64,000 nt of DNA from Pseudoxanthomonas sp. PXM01 (GTDB lineage Bacteria; Pseudomonadota; Gammaproteobacteria; Xanthomonadales; Xanthomonadaceae). The DNA lies in the NCBI RefSeq assembly GCF_014851815.1, contig NZ_JACVAJ010000001.1:1054001-1118000 (forward strand). The letters are read 5' to 3'. The notes under the pieces are model-generated. The model worked only from the letters and a program-made list of their open reading frames with translations, was not told the DNA's origin and did not search any database. Shown here piece after piece: positions 63,657-64,000 of the stretch (position 1 is the first letter of the stretch; every line of letters starts with the position of its first letter). The translations under genes were made by a program, and so were the position numbers.

Positions 63657-64000
63657 GTGACCATCCCGTCCTGCCCCTGTTGCGACCAGGCACGCGCACT
63701 GCATGCCCTGCTCATGACCAGTGACGTCGATGCCGCGATCGAGGCAGGACTGATGACCTTCCAGGCCTGCGGCTGCGCGGACGGCAGCATTGCTGAAGTG
63801 ATGCAGGTCCAGCAGCGCCTGCGCACGGCATGGGATGCGCGGGAACGCTACCGGCAGCGCGGGGCCAGGCTGGCGCGGCGCGCAGAGGAGCGGGACGCGC
63901 GCCGGTTGAAGGCCACCGAGGTGACGGACAGCGTCCAGCCTCCTCGCCCTGCCCTGCCGACCGGTGCGGCCGCGATCCTTGCGCGCGCCAAGGCCAAGGC
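63657..64000 (+). CDS. Uncharacterised protein with Cys pairs and a coiled coil (3' truncated)
   Basis: From GTG 63657 the frame stays open to the right edge (114 codons seen). It begins TIPSCPCCDQARALHALLMT with CPCC, continues FQACGCADGS with a C-x-C, so four or five Cys could bind a metal. A long basic coiled coil (QQRLRTAWDARERYRQRGAR onwards) and a Pro-containing, Ala-rich linker follow. It begins 15 bases after the enoyl-CoA hydratase stop, so the two are probably co-transcribed. No family recognised. Confidence 0.6.
   Translation, partial: MTIPSCPCCDQARALHALLMTSDVDAAIEAGLMTFQACGCADGSIAEVMQVQQRLRTAWDARERYRQRGARLARRAEERDARRLKATEVTDSVQPPRPALPTGAAAILARAKAK

Overview
The window looks like a piece of chromosome from a member of the Xanthomonadaceae (Lysobacterales), something like Pseudoxanthomonas or Stenotrophomonas. 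The reasons are the high G+C, the gene order pncC-lexA-recA-recX-alaS-csrA-tRNA-Ser-tRNA-Arg, the Xanthomonas-type LexA box TTAGTAGTAATACTACTAA at lexA, and a family-typical REP palindrome (core GGGAGCGACGTAAGTCGC) seen three times. Genus is an inference. No insertion sequence, prophage, integrase or CRISPR array was found.

Region by region. 1-7837: the edge of an exopolysaccharide locus of the exosortase A (PEP-CTERM) associated type. It holds a GNAT-like acetyltransferase, a PLP-dependent decarboxylase, an AMP-forming acyl ligase with its carrier protein, a polyprenyl-phosphate sugar transferase, and parallel beta-helix proteins at both sides. No exosortase lies in the window. 7981-15081: a lipoprotein, tRNA-Arg and tRNA-Ser, csrA, alaS and the SOS block recX-recA-lexA-pncC. 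15203-24947: a TonB-dependent receptor, mutS, katG, a DUF937 protein, an Hsp15-like S4 protein and a small lipoprotein. 25053-32182: rpsP-rimM-trmD-rplS, a class IV PLP lyase, ffh, a YpjD-type membrane protein, radA and tRNA-Thr.

32456-43158 is the accessory part. Its centre is a 1677-residue Rhs/YD-repeat protein with a Sec signal peptide. Its variable C-terminal tip carries the zinc and catalytic residues of a nucleic-acid or nucleotide deaminase (HTE and PCPSC). The next gene encodes an Imm10-like immunity protein. The toxin tip and immunity gene are visibly richer in A+T than the surroundings, as expected of an exchangeable polymorphic toxin cassette. Around it are poorly known exported and membrane proteins, a possible gene remnant, a cluster of short inverted repeats, and a secreted protein with a DUF11-type C-terminus.

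43640-64000 is again housekeeping: ispH, the chain murJ / ribF-ileS-lspA with overlapping stop and start codons, rpsT, obgE-rpmA-rplU, uvrA with a thioesterase, a PCu(A)C copper chaperone, two crotonase-family enzymes, a PstS-like/OmpA fusion, a mercaptopyruvate sulfurtransferase overlapping a DUF1289-NUDIX fusion, a degenerate FKBP-type protein, and a gene running off the right edge.

Themes that link genes: SOS and mutation control (lexA, recA, recX, mutS, uvrA, and perhaps a DNA- or nucleotide-deaminating toxin), envelope and exopolysaccharide building, and translation. Gene functions come from recognised motifs and family knowledge. No database search was run.
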